Shown piece after piece: positions 49,362 to 63,211 of a stretch of DNA of 64,000 nucleotides. Position 1 is the first letter of the stretch; the number at the start of each line of letters is the position of its first letter. A program made the position numbers and the translations under genes. This DNA comes from Rattus norvegicus (taxonomy: Eukaryota; Chordata; Mammalia; Rodentia; Muridae). The notes under the pieces are model-generated. The model made no database searches. It was not told the origin of the DNA and was given only the letters and a program-made list of their open reading frames with translations. The stretch is from NCBI RefSeq assembly GCF_036323735.1, contig NC_086020.1:124487210-124551209 (forward strand), read 5' to 3'.

Positions 49362-49442
49362 ATAACATCAACAACATCAACAACAACAACAACAGCAACA
49401 ACAGCAACAACAACAACAACAACATCAACAGCAACAACAAAC
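49248..49442. repeat. (AAC)n trinucleotide tract
   Basis: About 195 bp of CAACAA units interspersed with ATC, AAT and CAG triplets. It grows out of the AGCAATAGAAA-type 3' end of the preceding repeat. The plus-strand frame reads poly-Thr/Ser and the minus-strand frames poly-Val and poly-Leu; these are artefacts. Confidence 0.95.
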
Positions 49443-50140
49443 CAAACCAAAACAATGGCTGTATGGAAGATTTGAGACGTAGATCGATTGATGACAAAGA
49501 ATGCCAAATAAATGATGTACCCACCCCAGCTCAGCAAACGCATGCACCCAAACAACAAACAGATTCCAAGAGCTTCAGGTAGACCTATGCAAAGCCACCG
49601 TTTCACCCACTGCACCGACATGAAGTTCTAAAAGTAGCTACGGTAGGGAGAACTTAACCTCCTCTCAACTTGCTCATAGGAATTGTAACCGTCATCTCTG
49701 CCATGTGCACAGTTTGTCCACAAGACATGACAACTTGACAGTTATACATAATTTTATCTCATTCCTTTTATAAAACAAAGACCTTGGCTTAGTGATAAGA
49801 AAATAAATAGGAAAATAAAATCTGGAGTGATTCTAAAGATATTTATACAGTACTTCTCAAAATTACCCATGCCATCAAAAGCAAGACAGGATAAAGAATT
49901 AACTGCATTATAGGAACTTCGAAATAAGAAGGGAACATCAGGTTAAAAATAAAGAAAATGTTAAAAACACATAGGGAAGTTACTGCACAGTAACAGGCAA
50001 TCGTTGATCCTGGGTTGGTGACAAGCCTACTATGTACACTGTAGTTGCCTACAGTATTGGATATTGTATTGGTAAAATGGAGACCAATATAGTATTTTAA
50101 ATATTTATAAAATACTAATAACAATAAGTTATGTTTATGC
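49443..50140. other. Unassigned sequence
   Basis: Nothing is recognised. Confidence 0.45.
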
Positions 50141-50277
50141 ATAGTAGTGCACACAGGAAGAAAAGTATTTCAATATTCAGGAAAATGTGATAGGTGATCA
50201 GGGGTTCAAATATATCCTCATTTACTCGGTAAGTTCAGGACTAGTCCAGGCCATGTGAGGTCTTGCCTCAAAAACTA
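50141..50277 (+). mobile_element. Diverged B1/B4-type SINE
   Basis: AGTAGTGCACACAGG, TTTCAATATTCAGGAAAATGTGATAGGTGATCAGGGGTTCAAA, TAAGTTCAGGACTAGTCCAGGCCATGTGAGGTCTTGCCTCAAAAAC follow the order of B1/B4-type elements with the GGCCAGCCTGGGCTACATGAGACCCTGTCTCAAA ending. Confidence 0.6.
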
Positions 50278-51799
50278 TGAAAGAAGTCTGTTTTAGGAAC
50301 CTAAAACAGGCTCTTGTGATCTCTTTTCCCTAAGGTAATTTCCTTCTACAAACAGCCTGATCACATCTGTATTAAAGTTTATTCTTTATAAATACCACCT
50401 TTCTAAAAGTAACATTATAAATTAAATAAAAATGAATAAATTTATATTAAAACTCTGATGAGTCGGTAAGGGTAAGAAACAAATATCTATAGGAATAAGA
50501 TAACTTGAAAGTCATGACTTTACCTCCAGGAAAATGGTCTAGTTGGGCAGGGGGAGGAGGGGAGGAGGGATATTCTTGCCATATGACTCAGAGGCTGCAT
50601 CAGATGCAGTGTAATATATATTTACAAGTTCCTATATTTTTTTAAGAGGAATACTATTTTCAAGTTAAAAATAAACAAAGATATTAACTTCAGCTTCTAA
50701 AGAGTTTATTGAGTGATCTAAGATTTAATTTCTCAATCTTTGTATAAAAAATCTGGGCAAATGCTTTGTTTATTCACCACTTGACAAGGATGGACTGGAG
50801 CAATTTTATGTTTGATGAAGTGTTGGGAGTCATGAGAGCACCCATGGGAGAGATGGACACAAACATGATCTCTTCCAAGTCGATTATTGCATATTCCAGC
50901 TTCAACCTGCAGAAATCAAAGTGCATAATGAGATTGGAAAATTCTAAAGGAAGGAGAGCTTACGTGCTGGAATGTACAACAGCTTCCTGTAAGGAGTGTG
51001 GGGTTAGATGATGTTCATTACAGGGATGCATAAGGCTAAATTGCACTCTCTACCTTTCTCTCAGCAGGGTACAAATCTAATCTCTTCTAAGAAAGGAAAA
51101 GCTTGCCCTTCTCATACATGATAGAGTGAGGTATACATGTGGAAGTCCAGTGCATGAGCTGTGTGGTCTCCAAGTACCAGTGTCTCCCTGATTCACGGCC
51201 TCGGTTTAATGCAGTAACTACTAGTATTTTGCTATTTATTTTTGCTTGTTAACAAGAAGCACTTGCAACCCTTAAAGCAAACTTAAACTTTCCTTGGAAA
51301 TGATGGTACACTGTTCCAATGTTTCTATATGTTCGGCATTTATTTCCTTCATAGTTTCCTTTGCAGGATAGGTCCTGCATTTTCTACTTATCAATCTTGG
51401 ATGATTGACTGGCCTCTCAGATTTGGGACCCTAAATTCCCTCCAGCAAATTGACTTGTGCATCTTTCCAACATCCATTGGAGACTAGAGGTTGATCAGAG
51501 GACATTTGTCAGATTTCACCTGTGGTATGTAGGAATACAGGATAATTATCTCTTCATGCTACATTTGGTTGTCATAGTTAGATGGAGGGACAAATAGGCC
51601 ACAGAAGGTACCAGTTAGAAAGTACACAACTCAGTGCAATCTAGCAAATCTTATAAACTACACAGCCCTTATTCAAAATCCAGTGCTTAGGTATTTCCTT
51701 TATCTTCAACATGGTCATTAATCCTCATAGAGTTTTATCCTAGTTTTATGGTTAATTTATAGGCTTTATTCAGCTGTCCACAAAAGCTCTTCTACTTCT
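50278..51799. other. Unassigned sequence
   Basis: No gene or repeat family is recognised. The 81-codon frame at 50766-51011 has no known domain. Confidence 0.4.
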
Positions 51800-53215
51800 G
51801 GTCATCTCTATATAATTAAAGCAAAGCACTGTGTAGTGTTTTTTTCAGATACACATTTTCTCACAGAGAAACTCTATGTGATTTGCTCTGTTTTCTGAGA
51901 TCTATCCATCTGGTAGTGTGTCCCAGTCACCTTTTCATTTTACTCACAAGCTGGGTTGCTTGAATATGGCACATTGGTTGGTTTGATTTGCACGGTGGTT
52001 GGTGGACATGTTGCCACCCTCCAGCCATGAGAAGTAATGTGTACACACATGTTTACCCTCAAATTTGAGTAGGCACACATTTCCATTATTCACCATTAGG
52101 TTCTAGAAGTAGAATGATTGGGTCATGTGAAAAGTTTACATTTAATTTTGGAAGAAGATGCCTGAATATTTCATATTGTAATTATAGATGCTCAGAGGTT
52201 CCTGTTTCCTGCCCGGCTGGCACTCAGCACTGTTACTGACTTGTATGAAAAGCCTGCCCATCTTTGTGACAGATGCACATTTGTGGTGCTCCCTGGCATA
52301 TCTCTAAGTCAGGATCTGAGCAGGCTTTCTCTTCCCTGAAGGCTTTAAATAGCTGATCTATTTGAAAATAAACGCTGTTTCAATGTGTATTTTAAAAGAT
52401 TTTTAACACTGTCTCTATAAATGCTGTATTTTGAGCTGCATAAGTACTGTTATGATGAAGTCTATCTCGTTATGTTTTCTATTATGGGTCTTGGTTTCAG
52501 ACTCACATGTAAGAATACTTGACTGGTCTAAGTTCATAGATTTATCTAATGCTTTCCTCTGAGGGATAGATTTCTCTCTTATATTTGGCTCAGACTATTT
52601 CTTAGCTACTGTGTATATGGATAAGGATGGTAATATTTTCTTTGTTGGATCACCGGTGTCTTACCACCATTTGCTGAAATGACATTTTCCATTTATTCAA
52701 CTTAAGACATTGTAGACGGTCCTTTAGTGAGGGTGTGCATGAAGATGCTCATGGGTGATCAGTTCTGCTGCATTGTCCTCAGTGCCCATCGTACGCCAAC
52801 TTCAGGGCAAGTGTGGGTAGTGTCATCTCACTAACCAAGTTCTTAACTGTAATTTGATTTTGGCTACTCAAAGCCCTTTGCATTTCTATGTAAACTCTAA
52901 GTGCAGATTGTTCATTTCTGAAAAATAACACTCTAGAATTTTGATGAGCCTCACAACGAATTTATAAACTCATTTAGAAAGAAATGCCACACTGAATACA
53001 TTTCTTCAGATTCATAGAAATAGATTGTCTCCCATTTGCTCATATCTTCTTTAATTTCTCATAATGATAGTTTTATATCTTACCATCCGTCTATTATACT
53101 TCATTTCTTCAATGAACTTATAAATATTTTGTTGTCTTTTGTGCTATAATGAGCAGAATTTTTCTTCCCTTTGTTAACATATTATTCTTTGATAGGATTT
53201 AGAAGCACAAATCAT
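51800..53215 (-). mobile_element. Ancient mammalian L1 (L1M-type) fragment, ORF2 and 3' region
   Basis: The plus strand follows the reverse complement of mammalian-wide L1 ORF2: TTCTAGAAGTAGAATGATTGGGTCATGTG, TCTTACCACCATTTGCTGAAATGACATTTTCC, TTTGGCTACTCAAAGCCCTTTGCATTTC, GAATTTTGATGAGCCTCACAACGAATTTATAAA, CATATCTTCTTTAATTTCTC and TTTTGTGCTATAATGAGCAGAATTTTTC, in the correct order over about 1.4 kb. Divergence is very high and no frame survives. It is far older than the murine L1s in the window and shows this stretch of the locus predates the rodent radiation. Confidence 0.75.
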
Positions 53216-54066
53216 TTTCATGTGCACCCTTAGTTTCCAAACTCCATAACTGACTTATTAGATTTAGAAAATATGTGTGTGTATCCATCAGATAACTTAA
53301 TCAAGTGATCATGTGCTCCACCCAAAGACAATTTTCTTTCCTTTTTCTGTCCTCAATTCCTTTGTTCTGTTTCCCTCTCATTCTTGTTGTCCCCTTTCCT
53401 CATACCCACATATGTTCACCTCTAATTAAGGCTTAAATTAAATTCATTTCATTTTGTCTTGATTTTGCTCAAGAGAAACAGAATCATTTCTTGATCAACA
53501 TGGAATGTGGTTTTAGTTTCAGGTTGTTTTCTGATGCCTTCCTATTTAGAAATTAGTGTCATTTTTAGAAATGACAAATGTCCTATTTAGAAATTAGTGT
53601 CACTTTTAGAAACTCTTGCCATTTTCGTCAACTCTTTTTGCCTATTAAGAAAAGAATGCACTCCCCTTCTTTTCCTGTTTGGATGTGGATCACTCTGACA
53701 CTTTAGAATGATAAAATTATAACTAGGCTATGGTGTATAAACTTTTAAAACATTTCCATATTTAAATATTTAATCTTGATTTTCATAATTGCATTTATGG
53801 AAGAAAATATGCTATCACTAGTTTTCTTATGGTAGATTTGTCAATGTGACAGTAACTTCACAGAATTAGTACAGAAGTAATTCCACCTGTATTTCCATTT
53901 TCTCTGACTTCAGAATGCAGTTTTGAAGTATTAAAGACACTTCCCTCCTAACTATTTGAAAAACAGTTCACCAGTAAATACATCTGTGTCTAGACATTCC
54001 TTGTAAAGTTATTTTAATTGCCAGACCAATTTAATCATTGGCAGTTACTTCAATACATATTCTTTT

Positions 54067-54072
<6 letters not shown>
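53216..54072. other. Unassigned AT-rich sequence
   Basis: Apart from the 41-bp tandem duplication nothing is recognised. It might be the 5' continuation of the ancient L1. Confidence 0.4.
53541..53622. repeat. 41-bp tandem duplication
   Basis: CCTATTTAGAAATTAGTGTCA at 53541 recurs at 53582 with a 41-bp offset, and the following TTTTAGAAA is also repeated. The distal part of the second unit has diverged. Confidence 0.85.

Positions 54073-54159
<87 letters not shown>
54073..54159. repeat. (CT)n then (GT)n microsatellite
   Basis: About 18 CT units followed by TTTGTG and about 22 GT units. Confidence 0.97.
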
Positions 54160-54162
<3 letters not shown>

Positions 54163-54224
54163 ACATGTGAGTGAAGAATCACACTTGGAACTCAGAGAAT
54201 AAATTCCTGGGGTATTTTTTCTCC

Positions 54225-54430
54225 TTGGCCATGTTTGAGAAAGTCTCTAGTTTTTGCTGTGCGTATCAGGCTATCTGGCCTGTGAGTGTTCAGGGTTCTC
54301 CTGGGTCCAATCCCATTTAACTGCAGAAGTACTGCACTTACAGATGAGCACAGAAGCATCCAGCCATGCACAGTCTTGTGGATACAAGCTCTGTGTGCAC
54401 ACCACAGTCTCCCCACCTTGAATTCTATTC
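54225..54430 (-). mobile_element. B4-type SINE, diverged
   Basis: The plus strand keeps the order of the reverse-complemented B4 element: TTTGAGAAAGTCTC, CAGGCTATCTGGCCTGTGAGTGTTCAGGGTTCTCCTGGGTCC, ACTTACAGATGAGCACAGAAGCATCCAGCC and TCTTGTGGATACAAGCTC. Confidence 0.55.
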
Positions 54431-54817
54431 TTATCATGTAGTGTTTTCCTTATGTGTGACTGAAATAACCTTGCATGAAAGCTACAGAAGCATTATCATG
54501 CGATTCTCCTTATGAAGCAGAATGCCGTGCTACATGGTCCGTTGCAAATTACAGCAGAGCGCCTGCAGACTCTTGCTCTCATTGTATTAGAGGTTTCACA
54601 GTCCATCAGCATCATTCAATTTCTCCTACTGTTTCAATGTAAAGGGAAGTTCAAAAATATCTGTGAAATATAAGAACTGTGTAGAGTGTTAGAAGTTCAG
54701 ATTGTACCAGAACAATCTTATGCTTTAAAAATTACTTCATGCTATTTCTGGACTATCAATACATATAATAATATGCTGAGGTTTATAACATTAGGGTATG
54801 AAATATAGTCACTAAAA
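54431..54817. other. Unassigned sequence
   Basis: Nothing is recognised. Confidence 0.45.
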
Positions 54818-54990
54818 TAGGACAGTGAGATATCTCACTGGTTAAAGGTGACTGCCAATGACCTTGATAACCTGATTTGACACCTGTGATCCACATTGTT
54901 GAAAGAGAGAATCAGATGATTTCTGTAGGTTGTCCTCTGAATTCACAAAGTGCCATGACATACCTGTCCTCGGGAGAAATAAATAAAATG
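54818..54990 (+). mobile_element. B2/B3-group tRNA-derived SINE
   Basis: Starts with a tRNA-like head, GTGAGATATCTCACTGGTTAAAGGTGACTGCCAATGACC, with a recognisable B-box region (GATTTGACACC). It continues through GAGAGAATCAGATGATTTCTGTAGGTTGTCCTCTGAATTCACA to the tail GAAATAAATAAAATG. This is the same SINE type as at 41865, in the opposite orientation. Confidence 0.8.
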
Positions 54991-56539
54991 TGATTTTTTT
55001 GCTTCTAAAAACTAAACATCTATCGCTCAGAGATGCATTTGACTAACATCTGTATTATAGTAGGTAAGATATTTCATATCTATATCTGTAAGCGTACTAA
55101 GTTAGTTCTGTGATGCTCCATGCTTTCATGATTGAGCTCACTGTTTCCCAAGTTTCTGAAAAACTGTCATTCTGGTTTAAGCCTTCACTGCTTATTCTGC
55201 CTTTTCCTACAAATATGCATGGGCATAGCTTCTCTATGTTAAACTTACAAGTGTCACAAAAAGTTCTGCTCCAAAGCAAAGTCTGTAATCGAGAGGAGTC
55301 AGGACAGGGCTATGAGGCAGAAACTATGGAGGACTTCCGGGTTGCTGACTTAATCACAGGTCAAGCTCAGATGGCTTTCTTACATAGCCTAGGACCTGCC
55401 TAAGGATAGTATCACCTACACTAAGATGAACCTCCCCACACCACTTCACAATCCAGACAATCCCCATGGACAGCCCCATAGACCTGACTCTCATCCTCGC
55501 AATTCCTCAAAGGAGACTCATTTCTCACATGGGTCTCATATGACACTTTTCTAGGTAACAGGCTCTTTTAGGTTTTGAAAAATTGAGAACTATTACAAAT
55601 GTGATAGGGTACCTTTATTTATCCAACCTTTAACTATTACTCTGTCCTTTGATCTCTGTCATCCTCAACTGTGTCACATGGTTCAGGTACCTTCTCTGCC
55701 CTTGGTTAGTCACATCCCCAGTTGTAGTGGGTCTCACATGCCTCAGCGTCCTACACCTTGTACCTTAGCACAAACCCAAATAAGGTCACACGCTCCTCCA
55801 TGCTGAGGACCACTGATTTAAAATCTGAATAACGAATACTGATTATTTCATGTCTTGGACTTCTTGGGAACATTACTACTGTGTTCACAAAATATTATAA
55901 GGATGACTGTAATAATTATCACTTTTCTGATCCCTTTCTGGTCCTGCACCATGGGTTCTCTGGAGATTGTGCTACAGTTGAGTTCCTCGTCATGGAAGAT
56001 GTTGCTGTAGGGTTGCGGGGTTTTCTTCAGCCAAAGAGAGTTGTACACAGGGTTTAACAAACAGCTATTTGCAGGTCTCTTTAAAAAAACAAAGTAGACT
56101 TTTGGGAATTAAATGATTAAAATATAAGCAACAAGAGCTGAAGTTGCCTAGAAATTTAAAATGAGAAATCATGTAACTTTCAACATAATACTTCTCTCCC
56201 TCGTTGCACACTTTTATCAGTTTATTTAAAAACCCTACCTCTTCTGTGACTATAAAATACAATAATTTTTTTTCTGACCAGTAAGGAAAAATGAAAGTTT
56301 AATTTTAATGAAGTTATAGCAACAGAATGAATAGAGCCACATTTTAGAGCTTTTTTTTGTTTTGTTTTGTTTTTGTTTTGTTTTTTTCTTTACAATTTTC
56401 AATGTTATGTTTATGTGAAGGTCCCTGCATGTACGTCTGCATACCATGTATACACAATGCCTTTGGAAACCAAAAAAGAGTGTTGAATACATCAAAATAG
56501 GAGTTTCAGTTGTAAGGTATCATATATTCCTAGCCACTT
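54991..56539. other. Unassigned sequence with a (GTTTT)n patch
   Basis: A T-rich GTTTT repeat lies at 56351-56392. The frame at 55110-55403 (97 codons) has no known domain. No exon or named repeat is recognised. Confidence 0.4.
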
Positions 56540-57072
56540 GCCACTTCTTTTTTTTAATGAATTTTTTATTTACATTTCAAATGTTATTCCCTTTCCCAGC
56601 TTCCCTGACATAAACCCCCTATACCACCCCCTCCCCTTCTTCTAGAAGGATGATCCCCTACCCATTCACCCCCCCCCTTTCCTGCCTCTCCCCTCCTACA
56701 TTCCCCTACACTGGGGGTCCAACCTTGGCAGGACCAAGGGCTTCTCCTTCCATTGGTGCCCAACAAGACCTTCCTCTGCCACATATGCAGTTAGAGTCAT
56801 GGGTCAGTCCATGTATAGTCTTTGGGTAGTGGTTTAGTCCCTGGGAGCTCAGGTTGGTTGGCATTGTTCTTATGGGGTTGCAAGCCCCTTCAGCCCTTTC
56901 AATCCTTTCTCTTATTCCTCCAACTGGGGTCCTGTTCTCAGATCAGTGGTTTGCTGCTAGCATTTGCCTCTGTATTTGACATGCTCTGGCTGTGTCTCTT
57001 AGGAGACATCTATATCCAGTTCCTGTCATCATGCCTTTTCTTAGCTTCATCAATCTTATCTAGTCTTGGAGA

Positions 57073-57112
<40 letters not shown>

Positions 57113-57410
57113 CATGTGGGGCAGGCTCTGCATGGCTGTTACTTCAGTCACTCCTCCAAACTCTGCCTCCATATACCCTCCTATGAATATTTTTGTTCCC
57201 CCTTTTAAGAAGGAGTGAAGCATCCGCATTTTGGTCATCCTTCTTCTTGAACTTCTTATGGTCTATGTATTATATCTTGGGTGATTCAAGCTTTTGGGCT
57301 AATATGCCCTTATCAATGAGTGCATACCATGTGTGTGTTTCTGTTTTGGGTTACCTCACTCAGGATGATATTTTCTAGTTCAATCCATTTTCCTATGAAT
57401 TCGCCACTTC
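56540..57410 (-). mobile_element. 5'-truncated L1, older murine 3' end
   Basis: GCCACTTC occurs at 56540-56547 and 57403-57410 as an 8-bp (possibly longer, imperfect) target duplication. The insert is the reverse complement of an older murine L1 3'UTR and last part of ORF2: a T-run tail, TTTACATTTCAAATGTTATTCCCTTTCCC, the CACTGGGGGTCCAACCTTGGCAGGACCAAGGGC block and the ORF2 C-terminal codons around 57300-57400. It has an (AT)n expansion inside. Confidence 0.88.
57077..57108. repeat. (AT)n microsatellite born inside an L1 3'UTR
   Basis: At the position where sibling L1 copies read GTATATGTATGGGCCACATGTGG, this copy has about 16 AT units before GGCACATGTGG. Confidence 0.95.
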
Positions 57411-59254
<1,844 letters not shown>

Positions 59255-59455
59255 ATATGTATGTGTAACTTTGTGAACTAATACAATTTTTTTGCATGTG
59301 AGTGCAGGTGTCTGTGGAATCCTGGAGAGGGTATCATATTCTCTGCAACAGGGAATACTAGAGGTTTTGAGCCATCTGACATGGGTGTTGGGAACTGAAC
59401 TCTGGTTCTCTGCAAAAGTGGTACACACTCTTAAACACCAAGCCATTTCTTTTGA
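59255..59455 (-). mobile_element. B3-type SINE
   Basis: On the plus strand GCATGTGAGTGCAGGTGTCTGTGGAATCCTGGAGAGGGTATCA, GGTTTTGAGCCATCTGACATGGGTGTTGGGAACTGAACTCTGGTTCTCTGCAAAAG and CTCTTAAACACCAAGCCATTTC are the reverse complement of the B3 SINE with its tRNA-like head at the right. Confidence 0.85.
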
Positions 59456-61729
59456 CAATTGTTTTTATGAAAAGGATATGAATCCCAAACAAAACACTGC
59501 CCAGACATATCATATTTAAAAATAAAATGAGAGAAAAAGCCATCCAGGGATCCATATGTCTGCAGACATCCACAAATAGATCAGTCCTCCAGAGGAAACA
59601 GTTCCCCATCTCCAACCAAGAAGTGATAAGTTGTGGGATGAGACACTAATTGGAAAGGCCTGAAATATTAAACCACCTGTGTTGATACTGTACGCATGCC
59701 CTTAAGGTCTCCCATTGCTGACTGCCCATCTTCATCAAGTCGGATTTATTCTGTTCCCACATGCACAAATCCTGCTGATAATTTCACTAGTAAATGGTGG
59801 AGATAGTTAGCCTTTCTCAGAAATACATATCATTTGTGGTTTAACATTTTTATTTTTCCAAAATATTATTTAAGGAACACATTCATCCAACTCTTTTTAC
59901 TTTCAGATATTCTCCCCCATAAATAGCACTGCCATAGATTCTTATTGGAGAGTTGTCTCGATAAGACTTTGCAAATGTGCCAACGAGAACAGGAGGCAGT
60001 TGCCAGGATCTGTGTAACTGGAATGACAGAAGCACATTTATTTCTGAGTGGTTTATTGGATAGAAGTCAAACACTATATTGACTTGGCTCTATAAGAGAT
60101 TCGCTTACGCGCCCTGTAGGATATTATGCTCTTTTGGCAAACACCAAGTGCTAACTCTTCTCCCTTGGGAGGGAAGTCTATCCTGCCAGAGCCGAAGGGT
60201 GGACACGATAACCTCACAGGTATTTTTCTAACCATGCCTACTGTGATTTGAGATGAATAGACAGCTAGTGCTTTTTACATATTTCATTTAAAAATGATTT
60301 GCTATAAATTATCTTAAATATATCCAATAAATATACATCTTTGCTCTAACACATGCAGTGTTGAATTTCTGTGGTGTTCTGAAAGATGTCTCCCAGTTAT
60401 GTTTGGCTTTGTTATAAAATCTTCAGGGAGAACTTAAGAAAGCCAGTATCCTGTGTATTTCATAGAGAATGTCGGCCTTGTTTCATTTTGCAGAAGAGAA
60501 TGTTCTCAGTAATTGTATCAATATATTTTGTCACTGGTATATATTGCTTTGTTTTTTTCCATAATTTAACTAACTCATTAATTTACAAGCATTGTCATAA
60601 TCTATCTTTACTTATAAACTTTAATAAGCAATAATGAAAAACAATTGAAAATGCTTTGCATTTTAATTTTTGCTTCATACTCTTTCTTGATAAAATATAT
60701 TTGTCATCAAAATCAGCCTTGAAATATGAATTTTTGTAAACTTTAATATATATAATACAATTAAATATACATAAATGTGATAATCTGCTATGGTTGTGTA
60801 TGCCTTTCTTCTCCATGTTATTAGGCACATGGAATTTGAATTTTGTTACAAAAGTTTTTTTTTTTAGGTGGAGGGCATGACATAGAATCAGTTGCCTCCA
60901 TATGACAGAAAAGTGATGGATGCATCTTTTTTTGTCACCTGAAGATGCCACTCTCAGTGATGACAGAGCTCTGTGCCAGTCTATGGGAACAATGAAGGTT
61001 CTCACACTACACAGGCTCCTGAAGAAGTCGATTCTGAGTGACAAATGGAACTGCTGGCCTGATGTATGTCACAAAGGACTCTGGACCCTTTCTTTGATAA
61101 ACACCAGAAGATCACTGCCCAGGTCTTCCTTGCATGGCATCTGTCAATCTTTGTGGAAAATCTAAATGTTTCACAGTGGAAATATTGAAAAACAGCTCTC
61201 TAGTCAAACCAAAGAGCACAGCTTAGAGGACGGGCTTATGGTCCTTTCAGAAAAACCAGAGCTTCAGGATAGTTTCCGATCCTTTGCACTGTATGGAACA
61301 ATCACCAAGGCCCACTAAAATACACAACATCTTTCTTCTTTTCTGGGTAGTTTTAGCCCTTGTTTAGCACAGGCCGATTGGTTTCCCACGTGCACGTTGA
61401 ACAGCTCTTCATTTGATCTACACAAAGTTTATCTCTTAGGATGCAGCCATGCTTTCTTGGGGTTGCTCTCATCCCCTGGAATTCTGTGAAATATGTGATC
61501 ATATTCTAACCTGTACAGAGTAATGATCTTTTCCTTGAGAAGACCACCAAAAGTAAAGCTGAAATATAAAACACATCCTTCCTAAAACAAGAAAACAGCT
61601 GTGAAGTGGAAATCTGCTTTGATGTGCTAGTCGTAAGACCAGTTTTAGTACAGTCTGTACTGCACATAACTTAGCAACACTGCTCTGGACTGAGTCTTTG
61701 TATTCTCCATAGAAAACTATGATTTTTTT
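59456..61729. other. Unassigned sequence
   Basis: No gene or repeat family is recognised. The 149-codon minus-strand frame at 60595-61044 contains no recognisable domain and overlaps AT-rich noncoding-like sequence. Confidence 0.4.
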
Positions 61730-61856
61730 CTCATTCCGATCTTTGGCTCTTATTTCACCAAGTTCTGTGAACACATCCTCATTGTAGAGTTTAATGCAGG
61801 TTAATGAGGATGTGTTCACAGAACTTGGTGGAATAAGAGTCAAAGATTGGAATGAG
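61730..61856. repeat. 54-bp-arm inverted repeat with 19-nt spacer
   Basis: The left arm (61730-61783) and right arm (61803-61856) are reverse complements at 51 of 54 positions. The spacer is 61784-61802. The three mismatches (61755/61831, 61746/61840, 61738/61848) would all be G-U wobble pairs in a plus-strand transcript, so that RNA could form an uninterrupted 54-bp stem. On the minus strand they would be A-C mismatches. It does not match any mobile element I know. Confidence 0.97.
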
Positions 61857-63009
61857 GGGAAAAAAACACCTTATTGTGATTCTACCTGAAGCAGCAACAA
61901 GGAAATAATTGGAGAATATTGCTTATTATCTATTGTTATGTGTTATGACAAAATCAAGCTGAAATATCATTTACTCCTGGCTAGCATGTGTTACGGGTTG
62001 GCCCGGTGCTCTGTATACAAATGTTCAATTCTGAACCTCAAGATATGGTTGCTGCCCAGACAAGTGAATTCTCATGGACACTGGTGTAAGCCTTTCTCCC
62101 CAATTTAAAGTTAATCAGTTCAAGAAAGGTATGAGCTTGTGACTTGGCAGTGGAGAGAGAAAATAAGAACTTAAGAATTAAGTGCAGGGCCTCAGGAAAG
62201 ACCAGGGGGGAGAAGAAAAGAGAGGGGAGGAGGCCATCCTGAGGTAAGATGGACCATGAACACATGACCAGGAGAAATGCGTCCAGAGGACAGGGGAATG
62301 GAGCAAAAGCAGCCTGGGTGAAACTCAGAAAGTAACAAGGGCCATATGGTTTGCAAATAGGTGAGAATAACATAGAACCTGCCCCATCTTGGCTTGCAGC
62401 TTGTAAATAAAGTATCAGGGTGTTGTGTCTTTTACATGGACTAACTAAAACCTATAATTCATTTACAAGCTAGGTTGCTTCCTAAAGGCAAAGAAAGGGT
62501 TGGGATTCTGTCAAACTTGACCACTCTTATTTTTAAGTCATCATTGACTTGTGGATACCTATCCAGAATTTTCTGTGTGTTCACAAATCCCAAGTCTCCT
62601 TTTCTTGTCTTAACTTTCACTATACATTATGAATCAAGAATAGTTACCTACATAGGAAGACATGAGGAGATTCAACAATCGATTAAACATTAGAAAATAC
62701 CACAACCATGAAGACAAAATAAAACCATATTATTTAAATCAAGTAACTATTTTAATCAAAGAATCACCATTCACATTCCTGCAAGGATTTGATAAGTTAT
62801 CTATTTTGGTAGTTAATAAGCAGCACATTTTTATGATTCTGGAAATCAGCAGCTGCAGTTTATAAAGCCGAGACTCTGCCTGGACAAAGGCATTGCACTT
62901 GAGGCCACATTTTCTACATAAAACTATATTCTGATATATTGCTAAAATTTAATATCCAATTATTTTCTTAACTTACTCATTTATCGTGATTAAGGTAAAG
63001 CTTATAGGA
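61857..63009. other. Unassigned sequence
   Basis: Nothing is recognised. The 111-codon minus-strand frame at 62038-62373 has no known domain. Confidence 0.45.
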
Positions 63010-63211
63010 CAGTGGTTCTCAACCTTCCTACGCTGAGACTCTTTAATACAGCCCCTCACGTTGTGGTGACCCTTGACCAAAAAATTATTTTGCTGCTACT
63101 TCATAACCGTAATTTTGATACTGTTATGAATTTTAATGTAAATATCTGCTATGAAGGATGCCTGATATGTGACCCCAAAGGGGTAGTGAACTGCAAGTTG
63201 AGAATTGCCAG
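63010..63211 (+). mobile_element. URR1-like nonautonomous hAT DNA transposon
   Basis: Begins CAGTGGTTCTCAACCTTCCTA, passes through the TTTAATACAGCCCCTCACGTTGTGGTGACC block, the CATAACCGTAATTTTGATACTGTTATGAATTTTAATGTAAATATCTG block and GACCCCAAAGGGGTAGTGAAC, and ends in AAGTTGAGAATTGCCAG. Both terminal inverted repeats are present, so the copy is close to complete at about 200 bp. An 8-bp target duplication is not obvious. The 117-codon frame spanning it (63012-63365) is not a gene. Confidence 0.85.

Noticed and set aside
49136..49621. 161-codon minus-strand frame with a long Val/Asp run and a Leu-rich frame beside it, resembling membrane segments
   Set aside because: The hydrophobic run is (GTT)n from the AAC repeat read in different frames, not a membrane protein.
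61499..61843. 114-codon minus-strand frame with a charged N-terminal half (LGEIRAKDRNEKKI)
   Set aside because: It looked protein-like, but I recognise no family, and its N-terminal part is made of the inverted repeat at 61730-61856. It is kept only as part of that finding.
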